Source: Pelecanus crispus (lineage: Eukaryota; Chordata; Aves; Pelecaniformes; Pelecanidae). From it: a DNA stretch of 64,000 bases. The DNA lies in NCBI RefSeq assembly GCF_030463565.1, contig NC_134644.1, positions 128,027,388-128,091,387 of the forward strand, in the 5' to 3' direction. Shown one piece after another: positions 47,221-61,229 of this stretch (positions are counted from its first letter, which is position 1; each line of letters starts with the position of its first letter). The position numbers and the translations under genes are program-made. The notes under the pieces are model-generated. The model was not told the origin of the DNA. It ran no database searches and saw only the letters and a program-made list of their open reading frames with translations.

Positions 47221-50200
47221 GCATCTGTACCTCAGAGTTCAGCAAGGGTTAGTCAAGTGTTTTTCAGGTTCTTGAAGAACTGATTTAAAACAGTGCAAGT
47301 CCTGAGCAGCGCCATTGGAAGAGGCCACACGGTCTGCATAAACCTGGGAAAACAGAGCTGGGATTTATGCAAGCAGTAAAAGTTGTTCTGCTTTTATTAT
47401 ACCGGCATGACTTACCCCGCTGTAGACGGAAAGTTGGGTAAATGTTACGAGACACATTCATATTAGTAAATGGTGCTCATGAGAGGGCTTTTTCGGATGC
47501 AGCCATACTGTAATAAAAAGTCTTTAACCCTAACCAGAATACTTACGCTACTGCAAAAGATGTGGGTACATTGGGAATCTGAGAATGCCTCTGCAGATTT
47601 CCCCTTCTCCCTTCCCAGCTGAACTGCCATGTGGTATTTTTCATGGATGGGCAGCCTCACCAGTAAACTTTCTTCTGGGAATTCGGTATATGCAGGAGGG
47701 TAAATCCCCAGCGACCGCTGTGCCTGTTGCAGTCTTTGTTTTGCTTTACTTGGGATATGCTGTTTTCCTAGAAAAAATTGCAAGCAAGCTGTTTGAGAAG
47801 TTTCCAAGGGAGAATAGAAAAGCAGTGTTCGCTATAGGAGGTCATTTGCTGTATGAGCATTCTTTAAAAAGGCCTGTTAATTTTGTGGCCTAGTTCACAG
47901 TGGGGGAAGGAAAAAAAGCCAAATGTTGATATATCATCATTTTTGTGGTATTTACTAAATCTCTGGAACCTAATGGAGTGTGTGGATAATCAAAAGACCA
48001 TGAAATTTATTTTACCCCACTTCAAAATATGCCAAATACCAAGAGGTTCTAGAGGTTTAGGACTGCTGCCAAAATATCTTTATGATAGAATTTACCCTTG
48101 GTAGGAGTGTACTAGGTTTCTAATGGGAAATCTCAAAAGATTAATAACTTTATGGCTTTTTTTCCCCCTTATATACCAATAGATCTAATTTGAAATTTAC
48201 TTCTATTCAGTGACAATTAACTACGTAGAAAGACTTCATGTATTGTTTTGGTATGAAGATAAAACTCTTGCTTATCTGCAGGGTGTAAAGCTACAGTCAC
48301 GATTCAGTTTATGTTCCAAGTCCCTGTGCTGTGTCTTTCCTATCAGCCAGCCACCTCTGACGTGTAAAGCTGCTTGATAGAGGATAATGAGGAAGGCAAG
48401 TTGAAGCTGGTCTTGAGGTGAGCAGCTGTTAGCTAATTTTTGGTTTCGGTTCAGTTTGGAATTTTTAAAGAAAACATGTGCAAGGTATGACATGGTCATG
48501 CCTGACTTTCCTTTGTATATTTTTAGGGGATGGGAGAGGGTTTTTTTTAATTGTTAACTCTCCTTTGACCTGTAACTGGTTCAATTTTTGCTTAAGGTGA
48601 TGCAGGACAAAGATCTGGCAAGGCCTGATCCCAGATGGTTTTATTCTGAGAGTTCCTCTGCTTTCAGTTGCCTGTGGTGGATGCCTAGTTGACCTTTTTC
48701 TTGGAGACTATGGTGTTAAAATAAAGATTAACCATGAATGTAAATTTTTCAGCATACGTGTTTTTCAGAACACCACCATGTAATCACCTCAAAATTGATC
48801 TGACATTTTTATGCATTGGTAATGACTACTTTTTGCCTGACTTGTGCAGAGACCTTTCTCATAAGCTGAAGTTCCATACTTTATAAGAATTGTTCATCTC
48901 TGAATTATTTTCAAGTTCTAAATATTTTAATGCTAGGGATTAAATGAAATCTAGTGCTCTTGTACGTGAATTCATGTGTCCTGCCAAACCACCTCCTAAA
49001 CTGGGAACTTTCTCTGGCCCTGTGCATGGAGTGGCATCATCTTCCATACTCGGGTCCCTCTCTAAAACACTTCCTGTAACTTAATCCCTTAAAGTAGGCC
49101 TGCATTTTTATGGAGTATATAATTTTGGTATCTTACAGAGTATGTTTTTTTTTTTTTTTTTGTCCCATGTGTTAAATCTACTTATCAGTTTCTGATGTGT
49201 GGCCAGATTTGCTTGCCTGATATGCAAGGCAAGTGAGATTTATCCCAGAATGGCGTGAGGAGAATTTTTCGCCTTTTGTATTGCTAATATGTAGGAATTA
49301 GATAGTCTTCTGTACTTGCTATGCAGCATTAATAAAGCTTAACTGGTTATAGCAGACCCTCTTTATTGCAGAGCACGCTATTAAGTTTGTCTGCTGATCT
49401 TAACTTCTAATTTGGCTGAAAATTCATCAAAAAGCCACATGGTTAAGGGCTTGTTTCCTTTAAATACATATAGAATGGTAATACCCCCACAGTATCTTGC
49501 TGTATGATGATAGACAACTGAAAAAGAAATTGCCATAATTTATATGTTTCAAAACTGTTAAATGGATCACCACTGTGTTCTCAGCTCTGCTGTGCTGTGG
49601 TCTGTGTGCACTGACAGGGGGCTATCTGATGTGATGTTGCTCAGTCTTGTGCAAAGATTGCTGTAACGTTGTGCAAAAGGTTAATTTGGGGGTTTTCCGT
49701 GAGGGAAGAGCATATTATTTGAGAAGTCCTTCCTGAGCATGTGTGTATGTAGGTGTATGTCTTTTATCTGAGGCCTGCTCATCTGTCAAAATAAGGTTCA
49801 CTCAGTTGCTTAGTTCATGGATTTATTGCTATTTTAACTTTGCTTTTAAACAAATCCAAACTCTGTCCTTCTGTGGTATTACATTGAAGGGGATTCAACA
49901 TACCTAATGAAATTCTGAAGAGATCACTTGAAAGGTCAGTAGGCCAAGATTTTGCTGTTATTTCTGGGCCTGCTTTTATGTCCTTGCTCTCTTGATCCAT
50001 TATAATGGTAATTATAACTATCATTGGCTTGGTAATTAGAATTGAGTCTAGAACTATTGTTGTGTAACAGAATTTTAAATAGGTTATCTCAAAGTAGGGA
50101 ATCATTATGGCAAATGGAATTTGTGTCATCCTGTCAGACTGATGACTTAACACTGATAAAGGGTGATGATACGACCATGTTATTGCAAACAATTATTTTT

Positions 50201-50283
50201 GTCAGTCCATTACCAAAGGAAGCTTATTAGAATATATACAAGCAGACCCACAAGCTTGCTATTATTTCTAAATGTGTACTTCA

Positions 50284-50500
50284 TGGAATAATTCAGGTTG
50301 GAAGGTGGAATAATTCATGTTGGAAGGGACTTCAAAATGTCTTCAGTTCAGCCTGCACAAAGCAGGCTCAGGTGCAAGGTCAGACAAGGTTGCTTAGGGC
50401 TTTATCCAGTTGGATCTTGGAAGACTCTAAGGATGGAGACAACGTAACCAGTCTGGGCAACATCCTTCTTCCTTCCCTGCCTGTGTCCTCAAAAACTGGA
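50284..50500 (-). mobile_element. CR1 LINE 3' fragment, minus orientation
   Basis: Inverted CR1 3' end: AATTCATGTTGGAAGGGACT, then CAAGGTTGCTTAGGGC and TATCCAGTTGGATCTTGG, CTAAGGATGGAGACAACGTA. The first 44 bp are a tandem duplication of 22 bp (50284-50305 and 50306-50327) differing at a single position. Confidence 0.9.
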
Positions 50501-51041
50501 ACCTTGCTTTTCTGGGTAGAACTGGTCTCTTCTAGCAGGGCTCTTCAGGTGGGTTTTTTAGGCAAGACCTATTTATCAAAAGACTGCAAGTCAATAGTGG
50601 TACAGAAACAGATACCTTTTGTGTTCATATCAGCAAGGTGGAATGATTTATACCTGAACTACTAGACAAAACTGAACTTGGGCACCAGCTGCTTTCTGCT
50701 ACATCCCATCTGCAGGGATGTTGCTGCATCTTCTGATCCAGAAATGAAGCCTTGAAGCTTTTTTCCTTGGTCACAGACAATGGTTCCCCTCTCAACTTTC
50801 TGTTTCCATGATTTGCTCAGATGACCAGAATAGGAAACAGCATGTTTCTGGGTGAGCTGTGGCTGTCTGTATTATAACTAGCTTCTCTTAAGTCTCCAGT
50901 TAAACAGTGACCCCATTAATTTTAAATTGTGATCGAAGATAGTAGTTCAGCTAATACCTAACTGGCTCAGATGTTTCTTGCGTTGATGGTTTAAAGTATC
51001 TTGGGAAGACTTTATAATTCTGAGACAGGAGTTCAGATCTC

Positions 51042-51103
51042 AGTGTAGCTGAATTGGCTTGTCCTCATCAAGAGTGTAGCTGAATTGGCTTGTCCTCATC
51101 AAG
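51042..51103 (+). repeat. Perfect 31-bp tandem duplication
   Basis: AGTGTAGCTGAATTGGCTTG followed by TCCTCATCAAG occurs at 51042-51072 and again without change at 51073-51103. The identity implies a recent duplication or an assembly artefact. Confidence 0.95.
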
Positions 51104-52693
51104 AATGACACTCATTAAGCGTCTTTTCGGTGGTGTAAAGATGTTGAAAGTCCATGGCACCCATTTTGAAGGAAGTTTCTTTGGTCACAGTTGTCATACA
51201 GGTGCTTGCATGTACGTGTGTATGCTCTTGTAGGTGATTCAGAGTGTCACTGAGGTAGCTGTACTTCTTCGTGCCTAGCTTGTGAAATTCCCTGGATGTC
51301 TTACTAAGTATAACAGAGACTCCTGTGTACCACATTCTGGTGTACAAAATCTGATGGATTGCAGGAGCTATCAAAGTGACATAAACAGACTTTAGACCTT
51401 GCTGCCTTGTGTTGTCATTCCCAGAGTGTATTTTTATGTTGTTTGAAGCACCGGGCTGTTTGTGCTGCTTTGTTTAACTTGAGGCTTCAGCTGAGCCCTG
51501 TATTCTTCCTTGCACAGCTCTGGAGAGCAACAACTTTAAGTGCAGCTGACAGCGTTGCTATCTTGGCTTCCACGTATCAAATGCCCCCCTCTTTGCTGTC
51601 TTCCCCTGCTCCTCACCATGTTTGCTTGGTGTTTTGAACAAGATTCAAGTGACCTGGTGTTAGTTTTCCTGCGGCTGCCTGCTGCAGGAGGCATCTGCGT
51701 TTCCTCAGGCCTGGCACCTCTTGGCAGTGTGGCTCTCTTCACAGCACCGCAGAGGGTCTTCAGGAGTCCTAGGGAGAAGCAAAGCGGTGTATGTTTGCCC
51801 TGTCAGGGCCCTGCCCTCCATCTCAAGAGACGAAGCAAAGAAAGAGGGTCTCATCTGCCTCCCGTTGGTAGCCTGCCTGGTGCTACAGCAGAAGAGGCTA
51901 CAGGAAAGAGCAGAGCATGCACTGCTGGGACTGGAGTGCTCTCCTCTGAAAGGAGAGAAAGGATAAAACCAGAGGAGTTAACAACATTAATAGGAAGTTG
52001 AAGGCTTTTGTCTTATTTGTTTCCCCACCTCTAGTGAGGCTCTCTGTTGTTTGCCATTATGGATAATTTGCTAATAGTTTAGCACTCTGCAAAGAGCCAT
52101 GAGGACAGCGAGAAAGCTGCTGGGTTTTGATTTGCCTGACTTTGTCTTCCGGACTGTCTCAGGAATCCTCAGGCCAAACTGGAGTAGAGATTGGTTTGAA
52201 TTTGTTTGAAATCCTTTTTGAAGGAAACAGTGGAAGAGAAGTTTTAGTGGAATACATAGGACCAGTCTTAATAATTTCTTGTTCTGATAAGTGTGCTTTC
52301 TAAATAGTATGGTTCTGGAAGGAGACCTGAATAGAAGATTGAGGAGAACCCAACAGAAGATTGGCTAATGGCTTGAATCTTCCAAAAGCCTTTGGTTCAA
52401 TCTTTCTTTTGGGTTGTCACTTTGTTTTAAAAATAATTTTATGATCTTTTAGTGGTTGGTTCTGTCACCTGTCATGCCAGTTCATTGCATCAGGTGAAGG
52501 CTTGAATATATCAGGGAAAGTAAAATGCTCTTTTACTACCAGGCATGTTTGTTGCATCCAGTGGTGAAGAAAACATTTCTTGTCCTTTTATGGTACCTAG
52601 TGCAGTTGCAGCTTGCATCTTTTCACAAGTGAACCTTACTGGTCTAGGGGTTTGTGGCAGCAATACAAGACAAGACATACACAGGGCTATCTC

Positions 52694-52719
52694 AAAAAAA
52701 AAAAAAAAAAAAAAAAAAA
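52694..52719 (+). repeat. A26 homopolymer
   Basis: Twenty-six consecutive A bases in SPIDR intron 5. No retrogene could be recognised in the sequence before it. Confidence 0.9.
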
Positions 52720-55700
52720 GAAGCATGTGTAATGCTGCCTATAGAATGGCTATTAAGTGAAAATAAGATACTTAAATATCCAAGGTCATCCAATTCCTGG
52801 TAGAACAAGTAAAGCATGAGGTATACCAAAATGATCCAACTATCCCTGTGTTTAGGCTTCACCTTCTTATGATTTTCTTGTCACTTTTCACCGAAACAGA
52901 ACTGTTCCTTTGGTGGTAAGGATTAATGTATACAGGATCTTTGTAGAATCTACTGAATTGAGAAGATCTGGAAATACATTTAAAATACCTTAGAAAACAC
53001 AGGAAGACCCAAGTTTAGAAGCTATTCTACACTAACCTTGGGGTAATTAAAAGCCCCGAAGGTTTTTCCAGTGTGTTTCTCCCCCTCTTTAATGGATGAA
53101 GCTGTTGTATATCCGTGTTTGTTTTTATCTCGCATGGAAGAAGGCAGCTGTGTGTGGGGTTTGTTTTGTTTATGTGGGGTTTTTTTAAGTCATGCCACTG
53201 TATCTTTTGCTTGGAAAGAATGCAATTTGGTGGTGTGGTATGGAGAACAGGACATTTGTTCTGGGCTCCCATCGCAATGTAGAAGTGTGTCGGGTAGATA
53301 AGAGAGGAGTGAATGGGGGCAGAACAAATGGAATAAAACTGAGAATGTTTATAAGAAAACTTAAGAAATTTGGAGGTGGGAACTTTTGTTGGGTGAAGGG
53401 ATTGGCTTCCTTGGGGACAGTGAGATGGGACTGGGGCAAGGTGAAATCCTAATGTCTCATCCTGTTTGGCAGGGTCTGTGTCATGTTCTGTTGCTCTTGC
53501 TTTGTGATAAACAGTTTCTATACAAATGTCTGAATCATGTATAGACTGCAGCTCAGATTTACAGTTCTTTTGTTATCGGGACACTTACATTCCAGACTAA
53601 TAATGCTGGTGACTGATTAACCCTTTCTGTGGAGACAGTCTGTAGCAATGGGCTGTAGTCCATGACTGTAACATGTTAAAGAGGATTTTGCCTGCTCTGC
53701 AGGAATCTGTTAGCACACTGTCATGTATATGCCAGCTGCATATAACCCTGCTCCCATGCTTTTTTTTTCCCTTTAGCATATCACTATTTGCCTTCAGACC
53801 AGGGCAGCAGCCTTGACTACTTGATGGTTTTGTCTTTGTCTGTCCTCAGTCTCTCTGGACATATGCTCATAAATAGTTACTTCATACAATATCTCTCCCG
53901 CTACTAACAGCTTCAGCCCAGCTTTATTATTCCCACTTCCTAGACATATGAAGAAGCTGTTGCATCTGGCTGTTGATTCACTGCTCGGTCCCAGCACAGT
54001 GGCATACTTTTTGACTCAGTCCCAGTCATTCTCCTCCCACTCTGTCTCCTCTTCCCAGCACAGTCACTATTTCACGTGATTGTCCCCATTCACCCTCACC
54101 TGGTCGTTGCTCGGTCTCAGTTCACCGGTTCTCTCTTGCCTAATACAGCTATTTAGTTCTGTGCCACCAAACACTCTCATCTGGTTGCAACTCTTAAGAA
54201 ATGGTGGCTGCGGCAGCTCCGCACATCAGGTGTCTCACCAGCGCGGTGCTGGTGTGGCAGCCTCCAGTGTTTTGCACACAACTCTTGTTTCTCTAAGTGT
54301 ATTTTTCTCGTTGTTACACCAGTGGGGGAAAGCCCTGTTCTCCCTTTGTAGGAATCCTGTTGGGGCTGCTGGAAAGTTTGATGCCTCTGAGAGGAAATGA
54401 CTTGTTGGTATTTTGCAGACACCTTGACACCTTCCTGTGCATGGGAAAGGGACTGTTGAAGCAAAGTGAGAAAAATAGACTGGAACTGTCTGCTTGAAGG
54501 CAAACACAACAGGCAGAGCAGCTTCATCCTGACATAAAGTAGTCACGGACCAGAAGGGTTGAGGTTTATGTTGGGGTTTAAATACTCTGAAAAGCTGCTA
54601 AAACACTGCAACTTTAAAAATCCATTAAGTTTGCACATCAACTACTTGTGGGTAGTAGTTTTGGTCCTCCCGTTCACAAAAAAAAAAAAAGGTGCAGTGG
54701 AAGTAGAAAAGCTTCAGAGCAAGTTGGTAAGAGTGATCAGATATATGGGATGTTTTCTGCATGAGAAAAATTCTGTAGAATAGAAACCTTCAGCCTCAAA
54801 AAGAGATTGCTGTGGAGAGGACATGAAAGAAACCCATGAATCATAAATAGATAGGAAGAAGTAAACAAAATGACTAGGTACTGTATAGAGCTAGGAGACA
54901 TCAAGTGAAACTAGCAGGTTGATTCAGCATTAAAAAGGAGTTTATTCATCCCACCATGTGAGCTGCAGAGCTCTTTGCCACAGGATGATATGGGTGCTGA
55001 AAGATTACATGGGTTCAAAACTAATTGGACAAACTCATGGAATACAAATCTGTTAAGGATTAAATACAAAGATCTTGCCTCTGTTTGAAGCCACAAACTG
55101 GAATCAGGGAGACTGTTCTGTGGCAGCATTGTCACATGCTTATCCCGTTTTGAACTGTTCATAAACGTCTGACATTAATCATTGTTGGAGACAAAAGTAA
55201 GGGGCTAGAATCATATGATCCTTGGTAGATTCCCCTACAGCTTTTCCCATGCTTGTGTGCTGTGGGCTTTTCAGCATGTATGAATTTTTTCCTCTTTCCG
55301 TTGCCACCCTCCGTGCTTTCTCTGTAGAGCAATGGAGAAGTCACACGCCAAAAGACGGTGTTGCAAATGGATCTCCACATGGTGCAATGCAGCAGGTACC
55401 CTCTGTAGCTCTAGTTCTCTATCACCTGCTGCTCTGTGTGGCTTCTCCAGGGTGTTTTTTCACATAGTCTAGTTTATGCTTACCTCATGTTTTTAATAAA
55501 GCTTTCTGAACAGACATAGGGATGGAGAGGAGCCTTTGAAACAGAATAGATTTTGTAAAGGGTGATGGCTGTAGCCAGACTTGCCTAGAGAAACATTTAG
55601 CTTCCCTGGAGTGAGCTGGTGACAGGCTTCACAGACTAAGATTCTTTAACTTGCTTGATTGGGTGAGGGAGAACTGCGAAGGTAAGTTTGTGGGTTTTTT

Positions 55701-57127
55701 GTTTATTTTTCTTTTTTTTAATTGAAATCTTTCATTTTTATGACTAATTCGAAAAGCACTGTGGTTTTCTTTTTTTAAACATACACATTTGTTGAAGTAC
55801 ATTTAAGCATCATGAAATTAAAAAACAATTGGTGTTGCTGAGTTTCATTGAATTTGGTATGTTCCAGTAATAAAGTGATTTGTCTAGGATATGAAGCAGT
55901 TTAGGATCTTTTGGAATGGGAGAACAGTATAACTAGCTGTATAAAAAGAATAAATAGTATAAATCCGGAATACTGAACTTTCTTTCTGGGGTAAGCAGGG
56001 TAATTGCAGCTCCCTTTCAGAGCATGTATGTGAATGCATGAGTGTATAATGGTGTGGGCTAAAGTTGGAAGTAGGTGCATAATGCTGAAGTAATAAATAA
56101 TGTGTTATTCATAAACTGATGACACAGGATTATTATATTGAAGGTTCATCTAACTTGGGTCCTGAATTATAATAGTATTGGGAGAAAAGTGTAAGATTAT
56201 GTTAAATGTTGTGCAGTGGGAGAAGGAGGATCTGTGTTGCAGTTTAGGTGCTTTCTGAGCCAGAAGTTGCATTGAGATTATTAAGTCTGAGAGACGTTGT
56301 GAGTTTTATCCTTCAGTACCTAGCTCAGTCCCTTTCTGAACCAATTTAAGTTCATTTGGTGGGGGTGGATATCCCAATCTAATAATGCATTATGTGTTTA
56401 AGGAGTTAGTGAAAAGATGTTTTAGTTGTGGCAATTGTAGATAAAGCATCATATTTCCTTTCACTCTGTTCTTTGCAGACATGTACAGAGAAAAGAATTA
56501 ACGATATTACAGACAATAATGTAACAGTGTTACAGAGCTGCTTGTAAAACCAGATTACATAGCTGTATTCCAGGAAACTTCACCAATGGTGAGCTTTGGC
56601 TAATGTGTTCCTTCTTTACAGGACTCAACAGGATCATCCTTATAATGTACGATATTTGTGGTGTGTTGGGAGGATATAAGAGGTTTTGTGTGGCGTTTAC
56701 TTACTGGTTTAGAGAGGAAGGGTCAAGAAAGCTCTTTGCACTAAGAAACTTTGTTATCAGCCTCAGCCTGTAGTTACTGGAGGAGGAGGTAAGGAGAGAA
56801 AGAGACATACTGTTCTCTTGCGTAGTTTCTGGGGGAAGGTTGGATTAAAAAATATCAGGTTATGTGGACTTTTCAAAGGGTACAAATTTAGGACGAGGAA
56901 ATAAAATAGGACATAATTGCCACTCTCATATGCCTAAAAAGCAATGAGCCAGACAGCAGATAAGATTGTCAGTTTAAACAACAACAAAATCCATGTTTTT
57001 ACAAGAAACAAGTCTGAAAAAATGCAGGAGGGTGATTATTCCTATCTACTTCTTAACTTTTAGATGCACTTGAGTCTTATTTTCCACATTTTTTCCCATG
57101 CAAACAGTAGAGCTAGATTTGTTTCCT

Positions 57128-58499
57128 ACATTTCAGTGCCGGGGAAGATTATGGAGAGGTTCATCTTGAGTGAACTCAACAGGCAAGTGCAGGTCAACCA
57201 GGGGATGAGGCCCAGCCAGCATGGGTTCATGAAAGGCAGGTCCTGCTTGACCAAACTGATCTCCTTTTATGACCTGGTGACCCGCCTGGTAGATGATGGA
57301 AAGGCTGTGGGTGTCATTTACCTGGACTTTAGCAAAGCTTTTGACACCGTCTCCCACAATATTCTCCTTGGGAAGCTGGCAGCTCATGGCTTGGACGGGC
57401 GTAGTCTTCGCTGGGTAAAAAACTGGCTGGGTGGCCGAGCCCAGAGAGTAGTTGTAAATGGAGTTAAGTCCAGTTGGCAGCCGGTCACGAGCGGTGTTCC
57501 CCAGGGCTCAGTTTTGGGGCCAGCCTTGTTTAATATCTTTATCGATGATCTGCATGAGGGGATTGAGTGCACCCTCAGTAAGTTTGCAGACGACACCAAA
57601 CTGGGTGGGAGTGTCGATCTGCTGGAGGGTAGGATGGCCCTGCAGAGGGACCTGGACAGGCTGGATCGATGGGCCGAGGCCAACTGTATGAGGTTTAACA
57701 AGGCCAAGTGCCGGGTCCTGCACTTTGGGCACAACAACCCCATGCAGCGCTACAGGCTTGGGGAAGAGTGGCTGGAAAGCTGCCTGGCCGAAAAGGACCT
57801 GGCGGTGTTGGTCAACAGCCAGCTGAACATGAGCCAGCAGTGTGCCCAGGTGGCCAAGAAGGCCAACAGCATCCTGGCTTGTCTCAGGAATAGTGTGGCC
57901 AGCAGGAGCAGGGAGGTGATTGTTCCCCTGTACTCGGCGCTGGTGAGGCCGCACCTGGAATACTGTGTCCAGTTTTGGGCCCCTCAGTACAAGAAAGACA
58001 TTGAGATGCTGGAGCGTGTTCAGAGAAGGGCAACAAAGCTGGTGAAGGGTCTGGAGCACAGGCCTTATGAAGAGTGGCTGAGGGAGCTGGGGTTGTTTAG
58101 CCTGGAGAAGAGGAGGCTGAGGGGAGACCTTATCGCTCTCTAGGACTACCTGAAAGGAGGTTGTAGTGAGGTGGGTGTTGGTCTCTTCTCCCAAGTAGTT
58201 AGCGATAGGACGAGAGGAAATGGGCTCAAGCTGCGCCAGGGGAGGTTTAGACTGGAAATTAGGAAAAATTTCTTTACGGAAAGGGTGGTCAAGAATTGGA
58301 ACAGGCTGCCCAGAGAGGTGGTGGAGTCACCATCCCTGGAAGTGTTCAAAAAATGGGTAGATGTGGCACTTTGGGACATGGTTTAGTCTAGTCTACCCTT
58401 GATTGGCTTAGAGTAGACTTGGTAGTGTCGGTTAATGGTTGGACTGGATGATCTTAAAGGTCTTTTCCAACCTAAACGATTCTATGATTCTATGATTAT
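57128..58499 (+). mobile_element. CR1 LINE, 5'-truncated, 1.4 kb, with reverse-transcriptase domain
   Basis: Similarity to CR1 ORF2 starts near the VPGKIMERF segment, within the fingers of the reverse transcriptase, and runs to the 3' end. The untranslated tail carries GGTTGGACTGGATGATCTTA, AAGGTCTTTTCCAACC and the terminal ATTCTATG repeats (about 58480-58499). The endonuclease domain and ORF1 are missing. It is inserted in sense orientation in SPIDR intron 5. It is the best preserved transposon copy in the window, and the same subfamily also left the fragment at 26.9 kb. Confidence 0.97.
57136..58386 (+). pseudogene. CR1 ORF2 fragment (reverse transcriptase) with one internal stop
   Basis: One continuous frame of 416 sense or stop positions, followed by its natural stop at 58384-58386, is interrupted only by a TAG at 58141-58143. 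That TAG falls where related elements have a tyrosine-type codon before the YLKGG segment. Visible RT motifs are [11 protein letters not shown] (57319-57351), [11 protein letters not shown] (57490-57522) and the catalytic FADD (57583-57594), followed by the thumb region and the conserved [19 protein letters not shown]-terminus. The fragment lacks the N-terminal endonuclease and the first part of the RT, so it is not a functional ORF2. The absence of frameshifts over 1.25 kb suggests a relatively young insertion. Confidence 0.93.
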
Positions 58500-61229
58500 T
58501 TTTGACTTGTGGCTTATATTATTTATAATTTAAAGAACCTGTGATTGCTTTTCTTTTCTGTAAGAGCATTTCATTGTTAAAAACTAGCACTAACCACAGG
58601 AGTTGTGGACGGGGAAAAAGTAGTTCAGTGGGCATCAGAACAGGGCAGACAATCCTTTTCTTATCCAGCTTTACAGTCTTAGATAAATGGTTCCCATATA
58701 TATTGATGGCTTCTTAAATCTGATGAGCTCAGAAGAGAAACTAGGTCCACGAAATACCTGTTTTGGTTTCTTCAATGTTTTTTTAAAAAAAAATTACCAA
58801 AAAAGGTGAATGCATCAGTTTTGTTGATAATGAAGATGCTGAGTTGATTCATCACTTTTGTATATGTGCCTAAGTAAAAAGTATTGCACATATCTCCGCA
58901 GTTCCAATCGTGGATGCTGATTAAAATATTTAAGTTAGTTAACGTCATCATAGTTCATTGTGTTGGGAGGTAAGTGGAAGAAATAATTGGGGAAATGATG
59001 GAAAGGAGAATTAGAACATGATTTTATATAGTATTGGAAGGCAACATAACTTCTGTGCCACACTTAGGCAGTGCAAGTTGCTTTTTGAAGACAAGAATGA
59101 TAGTGAGATTTACACGGAGGGGGAAGTTGTACTCTATTATTATAAAGTACTCTGCATAATTTTCTGTTGTATGTATAAGTTCGCAACTACCTTGAGCATT
59201 CTCAGGTTGGCAAGTTTAATGCAGCAGTTGCTTGTGGGTCATGACTTCAAAAATTTGGTTGTGAAGAAGCAAACTTTAAATTATCTGCATGTGAATTGCA
59301 TGTTTTTTTAATTCTACTCAGCTGTTACTTAATTGTCATCAATGAATTTGTAAGCATTTTGGAAAGTGGTGGTGGAAGTTTTTGATCTGCCTTGCATGCT
59401 CCAGACACTCTGAACAGTCAGAAGTAATAATGTAGACAATAATCGTTTGGCTTTGACACAGTCGTGATCCTTGTCGTCATTACAAAGCTGAAAAAGTAAG
59501 ACTACTGGTGATATAATGTGTGGTGGTTTATTTTCACATTTTGAGCAGGGAGGGATGATTTAAGAGACCACTGAATGCTAATTTCTGTTGCTTTGTTACC
59601 AGGCATACTCTAAATGGAAGAACAACAAATGGATTTAATTTTTATGAGATTTGCAGCCAGTAGATCATAAAAATTCTCCGTCTGCTTGTTAGCAGCACTA
59701 TGCTCCACTTTTTAAGAGAAGAAAGAAGATGATAATGTAGCTTATGTGTTTTCCTGAACTGGAATGAATGAATGACATGTTGTGCAGGAGATCCCCAAGT
59801 GTTGGTAGTATTGTAGGGTTTAACTGCAAGGAATGTATCTTTCAATGTATTTTTTCCTCCAGCACTGTGTCTTTTTTAAAATGCACTTCATTGCTCAGGC
59901 TCTTTAGCTGGCACAAAGTCATTGAACAGAGGTTGCCACTTCTTTTTGCATTTTTTGGCATAGGTCTCAGCATAACACTCCTTAACTTTTCTGAGGCTTC
60001 TTTAGGCATTGCAGCAATAAAATAAACCACAGTGACTGGATCGGAAACCTATGGCTGGTGACCTACCTGTGGTCCCTTCCAATTATTTCCTTTGCTGACA
60101 TTAAAAATATTAAGAAGTTGTACAACATTACCAGACTTCTGCAGGGTTTGGTTTAAAAGTGATTGGACAGGTTTTTTTTCTGGAGAAAAATCCATTCAGC
60201 TAATAAGTCAAGTGATGCTCCCTTGGGAAGTTCTGGAGTTGCAAATCACTTCACTGTGGAGGAGCACATCAGGGAAGAAGTATTCATTTGCTTTGTACTT
60301 CTTTGCTTTATGCATCTCATATAGGCCGCTGTCCCAGATAGGATGCTGAGTTCAACAAGTCTCTGGCCTGACTTGTTCTTGCTGTTCTTACTTTGTTTCC
60401 TTGATCTCCACAATTTTTTTTAATTGCTGCTTTATCGTGCATTTAAGTTCTCGGCTTCCAGAGTCTGGTTAGCATGTTATCTTACATGGCGTTATGCCAA
60501 TGTTTATGGGATTAAAGCAAAAGGAAGTTCTGGTTTGCTGTTTACATCTAAAATGCACAGTGAATCTGATAGGTTACTTCTATTTAGTGAAACTGAAACT
60601 TCATACCTGGTGCCTCAATCTCTCTGGCAGGCATTGGTCCCAGTATGTTCAGTTTCTAAAAAGAATAATGCTTTAATTTTTGCTAGATGAAACTAGACTA
60701 ATTGCATGTGTAGAAATATAAACAAATAATGCTGGAAAAAGTTAGAAAGGAATTCTTTTGGTTTTATGAGCTTAACTATGTAGTGTTGTAAACAGAGGAA
60801 ATTGTGCGGTGGAAAATCAGTACTTGCTAAAACTCTTAAAAACCACACAGAGGACAAACTAAGGCAAACTAATGCATACTGAAATGGAAGCATAAAACTG
60901 AAGTGAAGAAGGTGATAGTTATGGTTACAAAGGAAATAACAAAAAGTGAGAATGAAATTAAGACTGAAGAAACCGACTTGAAATTTTATTTAAATAAGAT
61001 GTGAGTACAAATCTGTTTTAACATTGTGAAACTCTGTAGAATCCAGAAGCCTGATGGGTTGTATGACATTGTTACTGTGGTTAAAATGTGGTCACTACTA
61101 CAAGTGTGTGCGTTTTGTTTTTAGAAAAATATGTCAACCTGCACTAGTTTTTAAAAAAGAACACCCCCCCCCAACCCTAAGCTGCAATTGGTAAAAATAA
61201 AAACAAATATCTAGAAATATGTTCCCATG

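Noticed and set aside
57384..58194. Minus-strand frames of 119 and 228 codons opposite the CR1 reverse transcriptase
   Set aside because: They are antisense shadows of the CR1 coding frame, without family similarity of their own.
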